Part shown: piece by piece, positions 12,584-48,200 of the stretch | Numbering within the stretch: the first letter of the stretch is position 1 | Layout of the letters: each line of letters opens with the position of its first letter | From: Diphasiastrum complanatum | Lineage: Eukaryota > Streptophyta > Lycopodiopsida > Lycopodiales > Lycopodiaceae | DNA: 64,000 nucleotides | Assembly: GCA_029204225.1 (NCBI GenBank) | Contig: CM055094.1 | Location: 9,217,234 to 9,281,233, forward strand | Direction of reading: 5' to 3' | Notes under the pieces: generated by a model | Seen by the model: the letters and a program-made list of their open reading frames with translations, nothing else | Databases searched by the model: none | Told to the model about the DNA's origin: nothing | Position numbers and translations under genes: made by a program

Positions 12584-13568
12584 TTAAAGATCCCTTGAAA
12601 CCATGTGTTGAGAGGACTCCTCCTCAAGCCTTGGCAAATCTCCATCATACACTTGGAATTTTGGTAGATTTGAGAATCTTACCATCATCCTCTTGATCCC
12701 CAAAGTATCAACTATTGCAATCTTCATATCAAGCACTTTTGATAAGAGGTACCTCCAATTGAAGTCTTCAAGTAAGAAGTCACATGAAATAGCACTACCT
12801 TTGCTTCTACATGATGAAACGAAATCATCCACATGAACAAGATAAGAGAATTGATGAGAAGTAGACCTCCTTGGCAATAACTCTCCATGTGTTTTTTCCA
12901 AAGCACTATCTTCATGAGCTTCACCATCTTGGAACATAGATTGAGGTAGATCACTTGCCTCCTCCTTGAGATGATCCAAGCTCCTCTTGGCCACACTTCC
13001 ACAAGGATTAGCATCAACCTTGAAAAGACTACCACATCTAGTCCCTCTTTCTACTTTATCATCATTTCTCTTCTTGAAACAATTAGAAGCAAAATGTCCC
13101 TTCTTACCACAAAGGAAGCACTTCTTGTTGGATTTGCGACTTGTTGATGTTTGACTCTTCATCACTCTCCTCATTTGACTTGTCCTTCATGAAGTGTTGA
13201 AGTTGCTCTTTGTCCCTTCCTCTTGTCTTTTCCTTTGTGAAATATGCTTTCACCTTTCCACCATAGATGGATTCCAATGTGTCCCAAGACTCCTTAGATG
13301 TGGTACATGTGCCAATATCACACAACAATTTATTTGAAACATTTATCTTTATGATATGTAGAGCCATCCTAGCTCTCCTTTTGTACTTTTGGACCTCTTG
13401 GAGCTCTTGAGGCTCCTCTTCAAGCCCTAGAACAATCTTCATCACATCTTTAAGCACCAAAATGGACTCCATTCTAGCCTTCCAAATAGAATAGTTGGAG
13501 GTAGATAGTCTCTCACTAGATTCCAATAGAAAGGAACCCATAGATGCCATGTAATAGTGAAGACTCAT
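12584..13568 (-). pseudogene. Copia gag (capsid/nucleocapsid), frameshifted
   Basis: Frame 13,568-13,104 carries the N-terminal gag signature 'LSTSNYSIWKARMES' followed by 'RARMALHIIK' and 'SKESWDTLESIYGG'. An overlapping frame, 13,174-12,584, carries a complete CCHC zinc knuckle 'CFLCGKKGHFASNC'. A frameshift separates capsid and nucleocapsid. The segment between 'IYGG' and the knuckle is much shorter than in the related gag at 32,620-33,666, which points to an internal deletion. Gag would package element RNA into cytoplasmic particles; this copy is not intact. Confidence 0.8.
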
Positions 13569-14489
13569 TGTGATTTAGACAGTAAAATGTTGCTTCTCTC
13601 TCACTATAGGATCCTTGAAAGGTGTACTACCAACTCCTATGCAAGATCTTGCAACAAAATGTGAGATGGATCTAACTAGCTCTACCAATCTCTCTCAAAC
13701 TAGATCAACCTCTCATCAATTGATGGAGTATAGGCAAAGTTTGGGTCAAACTATCTTTGGCATGTGTGAAACACGCCAATAATCCACAAATCACTCAAAT
13801 ATAAGCCAATTGTATGAAAGAAAGTGGCTATGACCTCAAAATGATGACTAGATCTCAAATAGATGACATTGGCAAGCCTCTTCTTGAATTTTTTGGTCAA
13901 ACTAGCAAGATATGATCAAACCAAATGTGTCCACACAGGTCTAGGGGCCCTACCTAACCCTCTTCAAAGGCTTATAACTTTTGATTGGCTCACCAAATGG
14001 ATTGAAACAAAATGCTACAAAAATTAGACAAAACTAGCTTTCAAACAAGCTATCTAGCACCAAATTTGGATCTAACTTGGAAGAGAATTTTCTAAATGAG
14101 CTTGGTTGTACTTCACATGTGCCTAAGCACTGAATTCCGTACAGTACTTAAAATGATTCAATCACTATGATAATGAACCCTTTTGATCCAAATTTCCTTG
14201 AGATAGCATGGGAGATGCAATAAACACTCTCTAGATCTTGATTTTCATGAAATTTTTGAAACTTTCAATGATAGATGCATCAAAAGCTTAGGTAGGCTCT
14301 GATACCATGTGAAAATTCACACATGTGGGAATGTACTAATGTGTGAAATTGATCTCCTAAGTGGATCCTTTGGTATGCATATAAAGTAAAAAACGGATTA
14401 ATCTCAAGAAAAGTTTACAAAATACCTCAAAACATGTAGAAACATGATTTTTCATTGAGCAACAAGCTCATTCTTGCTTCTACTAGATC

Positions 14490-14960
14490 CAAGATTTACA
14501 ATCTACAATCCTCCAAGGTGTGGACAGACATTGCTAACCTACGTATAATTTGCTTATGCATTCAACAAGGTAAAACCAGTATGCGGAATAAGATTGAAAC
14601 TAGTTGATTACAAACATACAACTACCAGACAATAAATAATTCGATCATGTTCAAGACAAGAAATTCATTTGCATAAACATCTACTGTATTATCATAGAAT
14701 TCCTTAAGCGTTGTTGTGACAGACCACACAGTGCTTCGGCGCAAGAAAAAAACTCTATTTTTTTTTTTGAATCAAAAAGCTTGTCGCGCTTACTAGTGGA
14801 CTGCTTGAACATCAGCTTATTGCTCCCTCCTATGCTTAGCATACATTGGTATACTACCAATCTATTACTTGCCACACTGCTTAATTAATAACTAAGATCT
14901 ACATATATGTAGAGAGGAAGACATGATTTGCTAATCAGGGGATTAGAAGAACGGCTGATT
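14490..14960. repeat. Second copy of the 9.3-kb dispersed repeat
   Basis: 'ctacaatcctcca', 'gtggacagacattg', 'gacagaccacacagtgct' and 'cttactag' match 9,315-9,610 in order and orientation, with divergence. It lies next to the rearranged 5' side of the gag-only copia element. Confidence 0.45.
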
Positions 14961-15199
14961 AGGCACGTCCCACTGTAGGTCTCTGGAGGATGATGTCCTC
15001 CTGGTACTTCCGCAATCTCATCTGTCCTTTCACGCATAGAGATCTGTCGTGTATCTTGACACGTGGAGATCCGTCGCCGCTTTGGTCTCTGTGTCTTCTT
15101 GTGCCTTTGGCTTTGTAATTAGGTTGCCTTGGGTCCATGAACGGTTGCCACGTGGCATCTTGGCCTTCCATGTGTGGAACCCAATTATACACAATATTT

Positions 15200-16190
15200 A
15201 CAAAGTTTTACATGGCTAGATTTGCCAAAGTAGGCTATTTTTTCACATGCATAGCATCACACGGGGTCAAAATGGTTAAAAACCGAAAATTTTGCAGTCA
15301 GTTTGTGAAAAAAACCGAAGAGGGTTACAAGTTTTTCACAAAATCAGCAATACCTTTACCGTCGGTGCACCGTTTTGGATGTCGTAAGGAGAGGAAAGTA
15401 GCCGTTCTAGCCCAGTACAGTCATGAAGAAAGTTTGAACTTTATGTCAGAGAATTGCCAATTATAAGAGAACCTAGTGGTTTTTTGCGAAAAAAATGTGA
15501 ATTCTTTTTATGTAAAAACCTCTTTTTCAAGTTGGGCTTATCTCACCGTTTCTCCACGGTCTTTGGCAATTGAAAGCTCTGCACTTATAGTAGGGCACCC
15601 TTAGTCTAGGTCTCAGACGCTAAGAAATTGAATGAGATCAAGCCAAAGAAGAGGGTGGAGGGCGCTACCACAGAGGGATAGAAAGCTTGTGCATCTACTT
15701 GAAGAATATGTAGTGTAAATGAGTGTTAAAGTGCTCTAACTGTCAACTTCAATGCTCAAATTCACTCCCATTCACAAGATTGGAGCCCACATTCGCCAAG
15801 GGCCATAATTTAAAGCTGATTTGGTGGCCTAGATGGAGTTCTCTACTTCAATGGCCAAGATTAAATTGAAGGGACCCGAAGTGCCTTGAAGAGAAAACAG
15901 CCTTCAGCTTCATTAAAAAATTTAAGTTTGAAGGGATCCAAGGCCCAAAATTGCTTGAAGAGTGACGTTTCTTCACTATGAAAAAATAGTTCATTTTCTA
16001 ATAAGGCCCTTATTTTCACCTCCTTTAACAGTTTCGAAGTGGACGCCAAAACTAATTCTACCCCCTTTGGGAGGGCCGAGGTTGGAGCGAGTGTCTAAAG
16101 GCAATTTTTGAAAACGAAAACCGTCTTGGCTTCCGATTTGGTGACAAAGTGGCAGGTGGCCTGGTAAGCTGAAAAGTGCAAGTCATTAAT
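15200..16190. other. Non-coding, no recognised gene
   Basis: The ORF at 15,137-15,466 has no recognised domain. The start of this stretch (15,120-15,240) resembles the LTR termini at 21,110-21,200, 22,095-22,210 and 23,295-23,412 ('gccacgtgg', 'gctagatttgccaaa', 'ttttcaca'), so it is probably another LTR relic. Confidence 0.35.
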
Positions 16191-16221
16191 TTTGAATTTT
16201 GATATCGCCATTTTAGGCATT

Positions 16222-16890
16222 TTGGAGATGGCAAACATGGGAGAGTCCATTTTGAGAGAAAATAGCAAATTGGATGGGATTTCCAACTATGTAGTGTGGA
16301 AGTCCAAATTAAAAAACATTTTTTTCAAAGACCTTCAGTCCCGTTGTCAAACTTGCATCTATTTGAACCTTGCTGGAAATTGCAACAACAAAAGACCTTG
16401 AAGTATTTCAGATGGATATTTCTAGTTGGTTTTATCCACAAAGATATTCACGTGCATCAACTTGAAGGTTACACTATCAAAGGTCTAGAAGATCGAGTCT
16501 ATAAGGCTCACAAAGCTCTTTATGGGCTCAAGCAAGCACACAGAGCTTGGTTTGAAAAAATCAATGATAATCTATTACAAATTACCTTTTATTCAAATGA
16601 AGCTGACTCGAATGTCTATATGAATATGATGGTCCAAGCTACATAATTTTTATATAATTATTAGCACACTCTCTCAACTCATGTCGAATCCAAGAATCCC
16701 ACATTGGAAAGCACTCAAAAGAGTGATGAAGTATATGTTAGTAACAAAGAGCAAAGTTTTATGTTATTCTAGTAATTTCACTATAACATTGTGTCTATTC
16801 TGATTCGGATTGGAGATGAGACTTAGACTCCAGAAAGTCTACTTCTGGATATTGTTTCTATATAGCTTATCGTTGGGGAATTTGATGGAA
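16222..16890 (+). mobile_element. Internally deleted copia remnant: gag start joined to RT/RNase H
   Basis: A gag N-terminal block ('NSKLDGISNYVVWKSKL', about 16,255-16,305) is followed within about 100 bp by RT sequence: 'IHVHQLEGYTIKG' and 'ALYGLKQAHRAWFEKI' (about 16,450-16,560), then 'EADSNVYMN'. About 16,690-16,730 encodes 'PHWKALKRVMKYM', and 16,810-16,860 encodes 'SDW' then 'DLDSRKSTSGYCF' with an internal TGA. Protease, integrase and most of RT are missing. Confidence 0.7.
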
Positions 16891-17780
16891 AAAGTAAATG
16901 TTCCCTCAGTGCGTGCACTATTGGAAACAATAGGCAAACATAATAATAAAATTAAGTTTAGAGCTAGATGCACGGTGATAGCGGAAGCAAGAGCAGACAA
17001 TCAGACAAAGCAATCAGAAAGGCAGACAGATGGTGACAAAGGGCAGAAGGCATTGCAAATACTAACAAAACCCGAACGTAGAACTAGACAACACTTTACT
17101 CAGATTGATTGTAATGAAATACAAGTCAGTGATGTAGGTGAGCACAAGACAATAGCGGACGAAACCACGTGCTCACAAAGCTAACTACAGGCCGTAAAAG
17201 CTATGAGCTTATTATTAAAGATCCGTCCGAAGAAGAGAATCAATGCATGAGAGCATCTCTGTGTGAAGTTTTTCAAGTTTTATAAGGTTTAATAATTCCC
17301 CTCTTTCTAAAGGTTAAGAGCATCCTCCAACATTTTAAAACAACTTTGGTAAACAAATAAAAAACGTGGAACATTATTTTGTTAGCCCATTAGCCATACA
17401 AAAGTTGGCAAAAACCTATTACAAATCAACAACTATGAAAAGACAAACTCCCAAATGCCATAAAATTATCTCCAGCTTGCATTGTGAATGATGTTTTAGC
17501 CTAATTTTTGTGCATGAGTCAAAGTATTTCATTCAATACAACTATTTCGTGATAGTTTTAAGCAATCCAATAATGTTTGAAACCATAATTTCCAAAATTA
17601 GCTGACCCCACTCTCGCTCCCACATAGGAATGTCCTCATTTACTCACATAAATTTCTCTCACAGGTCTGGATCTCCTTCATGATTGCAAGATGCTAGTGA
17701 ATGGATGGGGTATATTTTAATGGTCTGCATGTCAAGAATGCCTGGAGATTAGAAGTTGGCCACAAACCCACCACCCACCT
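16891..17780. other. Non-coding, no recognised gene
   Basis: AT-rich; the ORF ending at 17,184 is a tail of the RT/RNase H remnant. The rest shows no recognisable coding signal. It leads into the lipase upstream region. Confidence 0.35.
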
Positions 17781-17794
17781 GTAATATTTTTATG

Positions 17795-18172
17795 ACATCA
17801 TATTATATATGAAAAAGATCATCATGAATGTTTGGCTGCATGCAGTCACCTCTCTACCCACCAATCAATCTATTATTCATGCATGCTGCTTTGTACTTTT
17901 CTCGCATCAGCATCACCTTGCTTGCAGCTTCACACTACCTTTTCTTTCTCAAAGCTGCCGCTTCTGTGAGACATATCCGGGCAAAAGATGCTTTGATTGG
18001 TGCTCTGGACGCTGCTAGCACATTCCCATGCATGCTTTTCGGTGATTTATTCTTTTCGGTGATTTGGGTTTTGCTTAACTGATCTGATCTGTGTAGACTC
18101 AGCTCTGAAATTTACCGCTGTCGGCTGATGCTGCTGCGAGAAATAAACGAGTTGACCACAGCTATATCAGTC
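17795..18172 (+). promoter_or_regulatory. Putative promoter and 5' UTR of the lipase gene
   Basis: A TATA-like string 'catattatatatgaaaaag' lies at about 17,797-17,815, some 360 bp before the preferred ATG at 18,173. The ORFs here (17,809-18,082) have no known domain and do not join the lipase frame. Confidence 0.3.
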
Positions 18173-41013
<22,841 letters not shown>

Positions 41014-42277
41014 TTTCCATGCTAAATTATAGTTGTTAGATTTTCTTTTGCTTATTGCAGAGGAAATTATGTGCATGAGTGAAGTCTTACATATGTCACA
41101 AGGCTTTATTGCTAAGATCATATTTGAGGAAGAAGCTCCGACACATTGTTACCAAGATTTGATTTTCTAAAATTGGAAATTTGGAGCATTATAGTCTTCT
41201 AGTTACACTTGTAATGTCTCCTATCATTTGGAATTCCAAAAGAGTAGCTTTTTCATGATTCTAGGAATTTTCTAATTCTTCGATAAGATATCAATAGATC
41301 GATTAAGTATGCTTTGGTTTTTGTTATGATGATTTTCTAAAGGCATAAAGAGCTCCAAGTATGGATTTGTTCACATTATTGTTCCGGTTGTTTGGGGACT
41401 ATATATTTCTCTATATGTAACTTCTTTTACTTGGAAAATTATACTCAAGTATATTCCACTTTGTTTGAACATTTTTCTCCTACAAAACTTGCATAAAAGA
41501 GGGTCCAATTTCTACGTATAGGTTCTTCTTTGAGCTACATTTAAAATTCACTAACGTCAAATAGCTTAATTACATGGTTACTAAAAACATATACTTAACC
41601 AAATTGCCAGCTTGATTCATACTGTTAATTCTTTTTAAAAAAAGAAGGAAATTTTTACGAGGTTGTGGCCTAGGACAATCCACAAAATCATGCAGAGAGG
41701 CCCCAATTAATTTTTAAAGACAGTCAAGTTTTAATAGAGCTCTATATTGAATTTTGACATGCCAAGCATTTTTTATGTGATCATTAAAGTATTATCATTG
41801 GTACAAAGAACTTTTGTAAATTGCATCATCTTATTAATGACATATACATGAAGAGAAGAAGATCAAGAAACACCCTGGTGCATTTATTGATAAAAAACAC
41901 TAATAGGTACATTGATGAGAAAGATATATACGTCGTCCCCAAGGGAAAGTTTGACAAAACGTAACCTCAAACAAGAGCGAAGCTTGCATTACGACTAGGA
42001 TTAGTTCAGATCCAAGCATCCTTCAGCCCTTGGTGGCTTTTATGCACAATAGGTGTATAAGATAGAGAGCTTTGAAATAGTAACATTGACACACAAATGC
42101 ATCCATGGTATTTGCTGACTGAAACTACATCATACCAGCAAAACTACAATTGCAAGCTCAAGCAAAGCTAACGACATACTATCTAAATGTGGTACATAAG
42201 TAAGGAATAAGGGTTATCTCACTGATGAACATGTAAACCAGATATGTCTTAGGTGGAACTGATCCTTGCCTTTTGAA
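41014..42277. other. Intergenic between convergent lipase and HDA8 genes
   Basis: Contains the lipase 3' UTR and presumably the HDA8 3' UTR. No recognised coding sequence or repeat beyond A/T-rich DNA. Confidence 0.45.
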
Positions 42278-45200
42278 CTAGACTACTATATTGATACTTG
42301 ATTTGCTTAACTCTTTCGACAGCGAAAGTCTCATCAATAAGCCTTCCAATGCAGCATGCAAGCAATACGCAGCATACGTGAGATGGTACCCACCTTCTTG
42401 CACGACAAGCACTTTGCCTCCTGTATGCAGTCCAGCTTGTTGTCTAATAATTTGGGCCAGCTTGCGATAACCCTCCATCGTTATACACTGCCTACCATTG
42501 GGATCAAACTGCACATGCATCATGTGATGACATGAAAAATCATATGATAACCATGTAGCATTTAATAATCTTACTGAACAGGCAATCATTAATTATAATC
42601 ATCTTGTGGAGTTCATATTTAAAGCAAGACAAATGTTGCTTACAGCACTTGAGTCTTGGCCAATCACCAGCACAAGCATCTCTGGCTTGAAATCTCCTAG
42701 AGCTGGAACCACTAGCTCTTCCATTGCATACTCATAACCTTGGTCTCCAGTTCCATTAGGCAAAGGAATATTTAAGTTGAAACCAATGCCCTTTCCCCTC
42801 CCGAATTCATCCAGTTGTCCAGTCTGAGGATGAGAAGGGCCCCGTGATCCATGGCTCATGTGAAGTGAAACTGTTAGAACATCATCTCTTTCCCAAGCTG
42901 TACCATTACCATAGTGTACATCAATGTCAATCACTGCAATTCGTTTGTAACCAGACTTCAAAGCCACATGAACAGCAATCCCTGCATTGTTTAGGAAGCA
43001 ATACCCGTCTGCAAGTGAAGGTGTGCATGGTGGCCAGGAGGCCTGACCAATGCATATGCTAGCTTGGCATGACCATCAATGATGTACTGCATTGCTTCAC
43101 AGGTTGAACCAGCAGCCAGAAGGGCTGCTTCCCATGAGCCCACATTTAAACAAGTTTTATTGCACAAAATCTTTCCTCCAGCTTTGTCAGCAGCAATAAG
43201 CTCCTGAACATATTCTGCAGAAGCAATGTGATGTATTTTAGCATCAGTAGGACAAGAATTTGTACCAGGTTTGCCTTGAAAGTGTAGAAATGCACTTTGA
43301 CGTTTCTATCCTTGCAGTTCATGTCGATCTTTGGCCCTTGGACCCCCTAATGTTGTAGTTATAGAGGCATGCTAACCAAATAGTATTCCTAGATCCCAAA
43401 TATTGTAGTTTCTGAAAAGTAGCGATGCAGTAATCTGAAGGGCAATCTATTTTTCATGAAGTATTCAAGCTGAACCTTTATCTTGAATATTTCACCACAT
43501 TCAGGTGCCACTCCAATTATTATATTTCTGCTTCTCCATGGTATTTAGCGCATTATATACAGCCTCCCTGATATGTATATGTAGATAAGAGATCCATGCC
43601 ATTTAGTGTTGTTGCTCTCACATTTTTCCTACCTCTCATGGGGGATTATGGCATCTTTGTTAGCACTTAGGGCTAGTGGGCCAAAATCACTGACCTAGTG
43701 CTAAAAATGCAGATTTGGATGGGGACTATTAGGGAAAACAAGTAACTTTTAGACTTTTCAAACTTTGGCATGTATTGACTTCAAAACCCTAATCATGAAG
43801 GTGAATAGGGGGGATATTGGGCAACATACTTAAGGATGCACCTATATTTTGAACGAGGAAAAGGAAGGGAATGATTTTTCTCCAAAGTCTTTAGAAAGGG
43901 GAGGTGGCAATCGTGAGGCTTCACTTTGAATTTTTTCACATGCATACATACAAATATGTATTGTATAGAGATGAAGCAGATCACGATTAGTATAATTTGA
44001 TATAGCAAATCACAATTCAGTAGTTGTGGTTTAGTACTGGTCAATATTGTTGTTTAGTACGATTCGTTGTGGTTCAATAAGGTTCATGCTCATGTTTCAC
44101 TACACATTAAGTTTTAACCATAGAAATATAGCGTATATCAAACTAGTCACATAGGGATTCTAGAACTCCAAGAATTTAGAGAAACGTAACAAACTATCAT
44201 GATCCATCCAAAAACTAACATAGCTCTAGGCAAGAATTTAAAGAATGTTAAACTTTAACAAATTGATATCAAATATGTATTATGAAGCAATGACACATAT
44301 TAAACAAATTGTACAAAGCATTTAGGCTTTAGCATACCAAACTTGAAACTTGAAATCAATTATAGACTACAATGTATATGATACAAAATCTTGGAAAATG
44401 ATCCACATTCCACACATGCCTCATGAGAATGATCAATAATGTCATAAACGATAAAACATTTGATATATATCAAGGAGTGGGCCAATGCTATTTTGGCTTA
44501 GAATTCATGAAACGTATTGTATGTTATGATTTTCAAGATAGAACTTGTTATTTTTCAATGATTGACAGGTTCTAATGATTGCATGCTAGTTATGCAATTA
44601 GTATTGAATCAAGACTATGTTTTGGTCAAAATTCAGTGATTTTGGCTAAAATCAATCTGTAAGAGACAATGCTGAGCAAAATCAAATGTTTAAGTACTTT
44701 CATGAGATCAAATTATAGTAGTTAGGGTCTGATTGCACTTGCATGTAGTTGTGATTCATCAAAACATGCCAAAAAAGTCGAATAATAATAATAATAAGCA
44801 TGTTTTTTTCTCCTTTTTGATAAATTAAATCATTTTTTATGCTTTAAACTTTGCATGCATGTTCTCAGAGGTGCAATGAAACTATCCAAAGGTTCTGAAT
44901 AGATTCAATAGGTTATTGATATTGTTTGTATGGAGTCCCAAATTTCAAAATTAATGTATTTTGAGGATTTTTGGACATGAATAACTCTTTTTACAAAGTC
45001 TGAAGCCTATGGATCTACATGCAAACTAAAAGGTAGGTCAAATCACCTCTGATTCAAGCCCTCATAAACCTATTTTGGTGCTTGGAAGCTTAGGCAACAA
45101 TTCAGTGAAGTTTTCGTGTTTGGCATTCTTTTACAAGTCAATTTTTCCAGACCCGACCAAAGGTTCCCCTAATCTCTAATGAACCTTTATAAATTGTTTA

Positions 45201-48200
45201 TAATGTCTATTTGATGGCATGGAAGCGTAGGCATGATTTTTGAGAAATCCTTCTAAAAAAAAGTGCGCTCTCCTACTAGAATTTCCAGCATTACCTCCTC
45301 GCACATGTGACTAGTATGGTCTGTGATGATATGCCAAGCTCTTACTAACCTCCTCTCCCTTTGTATTGTACTATACAACATCCAATTTAGTGCTTTGTAG
45401 CAAAAGTTGTGATCATGGAAAATTTGGCAATTTTTAGTTTAAAAATTGACAAATTTTCAAAATGTTCTAATTGCATGTCGCAAAGTAAAGCAATAGGTCG
45501 GATGTCCTTTGTGAAAGAATCGTTTTCAAATATAGCACAGTGAATTACAATAGTTTGAGAATCAAATTTCATGCATAATTACACTTTACATTAAAAAAAA
45601 ATATATATATTTAAAAAGTGATTTTCCAGTTTAGTTAGGCAATTTACATCAAAAAATTGAATTTTTTGTAAATCACAAAATGTGAAACTTGTTGCACATT
45701 ATGTAAATCATAGCATGTGAAACTTGTTGCACGTTGGATGTTTCGATATCACTTTGAGTTAGATTGATAATAGTGAAATTGAGAGTTCGATAAAGAAAAT
45801 TAATTTCAGAGTTTTAGTCTATATTGAACTTGAATCGAAAATCTCAGTTACATAAATTTTCAAAGAACCAAAATTGTCTTGAATTTTTTTTAATCTGTCA
45901 CTTATTGATTAAAATGAAATTGGATCAAAAAGTAAAATGGCCTTATTGAGATGTAATTAGTCAGATTTCAAGGTCAGAGTTAATTTCACTTAAAGTTAAA
46001 AAAAACATATGGATCTATCAACTAATCAAAGCAGTTCTTGTTTTAGGTGATTAATAATGGCTGAAGATAATACAAGTCTAGCAAAAATGGTTTCAATACC
46101 GACCTACCTCCAAATTTTCCAACAATTGAGTGTGGCATTCAATGGAATGAATAATTAAAACACTTTGTAGGACCAGTAGATGGAATTATGTTAAATCAAG
46201 TCAAGACTCTATCCTCGTCGAATTTGGGTTTTCAACCAGAACCATATTCGGGAGAGAAGAAAGATAAGAAGCCTAAGGTGGTGGATGACTAGCTGACAAA
46301 ATGGAACCATATTCGGGAGAGAAGAAAGATAAGAAGCCTATGATTAGATGGTGGTGGCATCCAAAAAGCAATTTCGGGCTAATCCATTAACATCCAGACC
46401 AAAGAAAGGAAAAATACAAGTTTGTGAAAAAAACTCAGATCAAATACTTTGACGAGCTAGATCAAATGACAATAGAACATAAGCAAAAGAAACAAATGTC
46501 TAGGAAGAAGGCCAAGAAAGCGAATATTTATTTTATTTGCAATAAGTCTGGATATGTTTGAATGTTTGCCTGGAAGAAAAGAAACCTATAGCTCAAATAA
46601 TTGAGATGCCATGTAATGAAAATCTAAAATTAAAAGTTGACCTGATTGATTCGAGTGCAAATGTTCCTTTAGTAGTACTATTTTTTTGTCACATGATTTA
46701 TTTCGTTGGAAAGACACTGATGAAATATCAAGAAATTAGTATTTTAGTTGACAATGGTTTAACTCATAATTTCATTGATTCTTGTTTTGTGCAAAAACTC
46801 ATTCTGAAAACTGAAGCCAAAAATCATAGATATAAAGTATATCTATCTTTCATAGTAGAGTTGCAGACTTGGAAGTCAAAGTATCGAAACTCCTAGTTTT
46901 AATTCAAGACTAATTAGTTGACTTTCATGTTTTAGATTTAGGACATATATATAATTCTAGGCTATGAGTGGTTATTTAAAAAATCTCCAAGTATTGATTA
47001 TAAAAAGCATGTGCTCTCAGTTAGAGAGGGAGATCAAGTAGTTGCATTTTTTGGAAATACATTTTTACATCCATTTGAGATTATCTCAATAGCTAATGTA
47101 ATGGAAAAATTTTATTCGTAGTATAAAGCCTATTCTTTATTTGCTATGTTCATTTTGGATTTCTTTGAAATATATCTAAACAGTTGTGAATATTATGCAC
47201 TTAAAACTTGGAGGCATTCCCTATATGGTAGTTAGCTTATAGTGTGTACATATCATTGACCTCTAAAATTTTTTTGCAATCAAAATGGTCTAAGGAGTCG
47301 TAAAGCTCGAGGGGCTAAGCTTTATGTAAGTATAATCATGCAAGGGTTGCCACCAAACACAATAGCTTGTACTATATCCTTTTCGAGAGAGACAAAGTAT
47401 TACACTGTGTGTATATTGATCTCTTGTAAAAAATTTAAAAATTTGTGTTCATGTTTGAGCTAAATTCTACTATGTTAGTCTATAATCTTACGAGTTAGAG
47501 TTTTATCATGATATCAGAGCCTAGCAAGAGTGTGCATAGACTAGAAATGTTGACGTTTTCAACCGTTAAAGATAATCTCAAAAATTGTATCTTTTTTAAA
47601 GTTTGCAGGCTCTATTGGAAATTGAATAGAACTAGAGCTTTAGTGCACTGATTAAAGCATTCAAAGGTTTGTTGAGCTAAGGGTCAAATGCTTAAGCCTT
47701 TTCTAGCATCACGACAAGTGAATTGGTCAAAAATTAAGAAAAATATAGTTAGTTCTTGGAGACGATTCAAGCTAAGGCTATAGTTTTTGAAAAAGCAGCC
47801 ATAAGTTTGTCGTTTCTTCACCAATTTTGGTTTTGTAAAGCCAAGTTACTAGATAAAAGAGGTCGATGGATGGACATACAGAACTATTTCACTCTGTGAA
47901 ATTTTTTTGGCTATTATCATAGAAAGAATTGTTTTTCACCATAGAGAAAAAAAAAATTGAACACTTTAAAATGGCTGATTTGTCCACATACAAGTAGGAT
48001 TTACAAAAAATAGAGTGATAATGGAGAAAGAGCTCAATGGACCACCATAGTGATTTGCCCCTTTTTGGGAGGCCATAGTAGGAAATACATTACAAAGAGC
48101 ATTTTGCGAAATTCAAAGCCCTTATCAGGCAATGAGGGCCTAGTAAAAAAATTTGACAAGTCAAAATTGGAAACTAACATGATAATAATAATAAACATAT

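Noticed and set aside
17809-18082. ORFs upstream of the lipase that might be extra exons
   Set aside because: They do not splice in frame to exon 1, and exon 1 already starts with a signal-like sequence.
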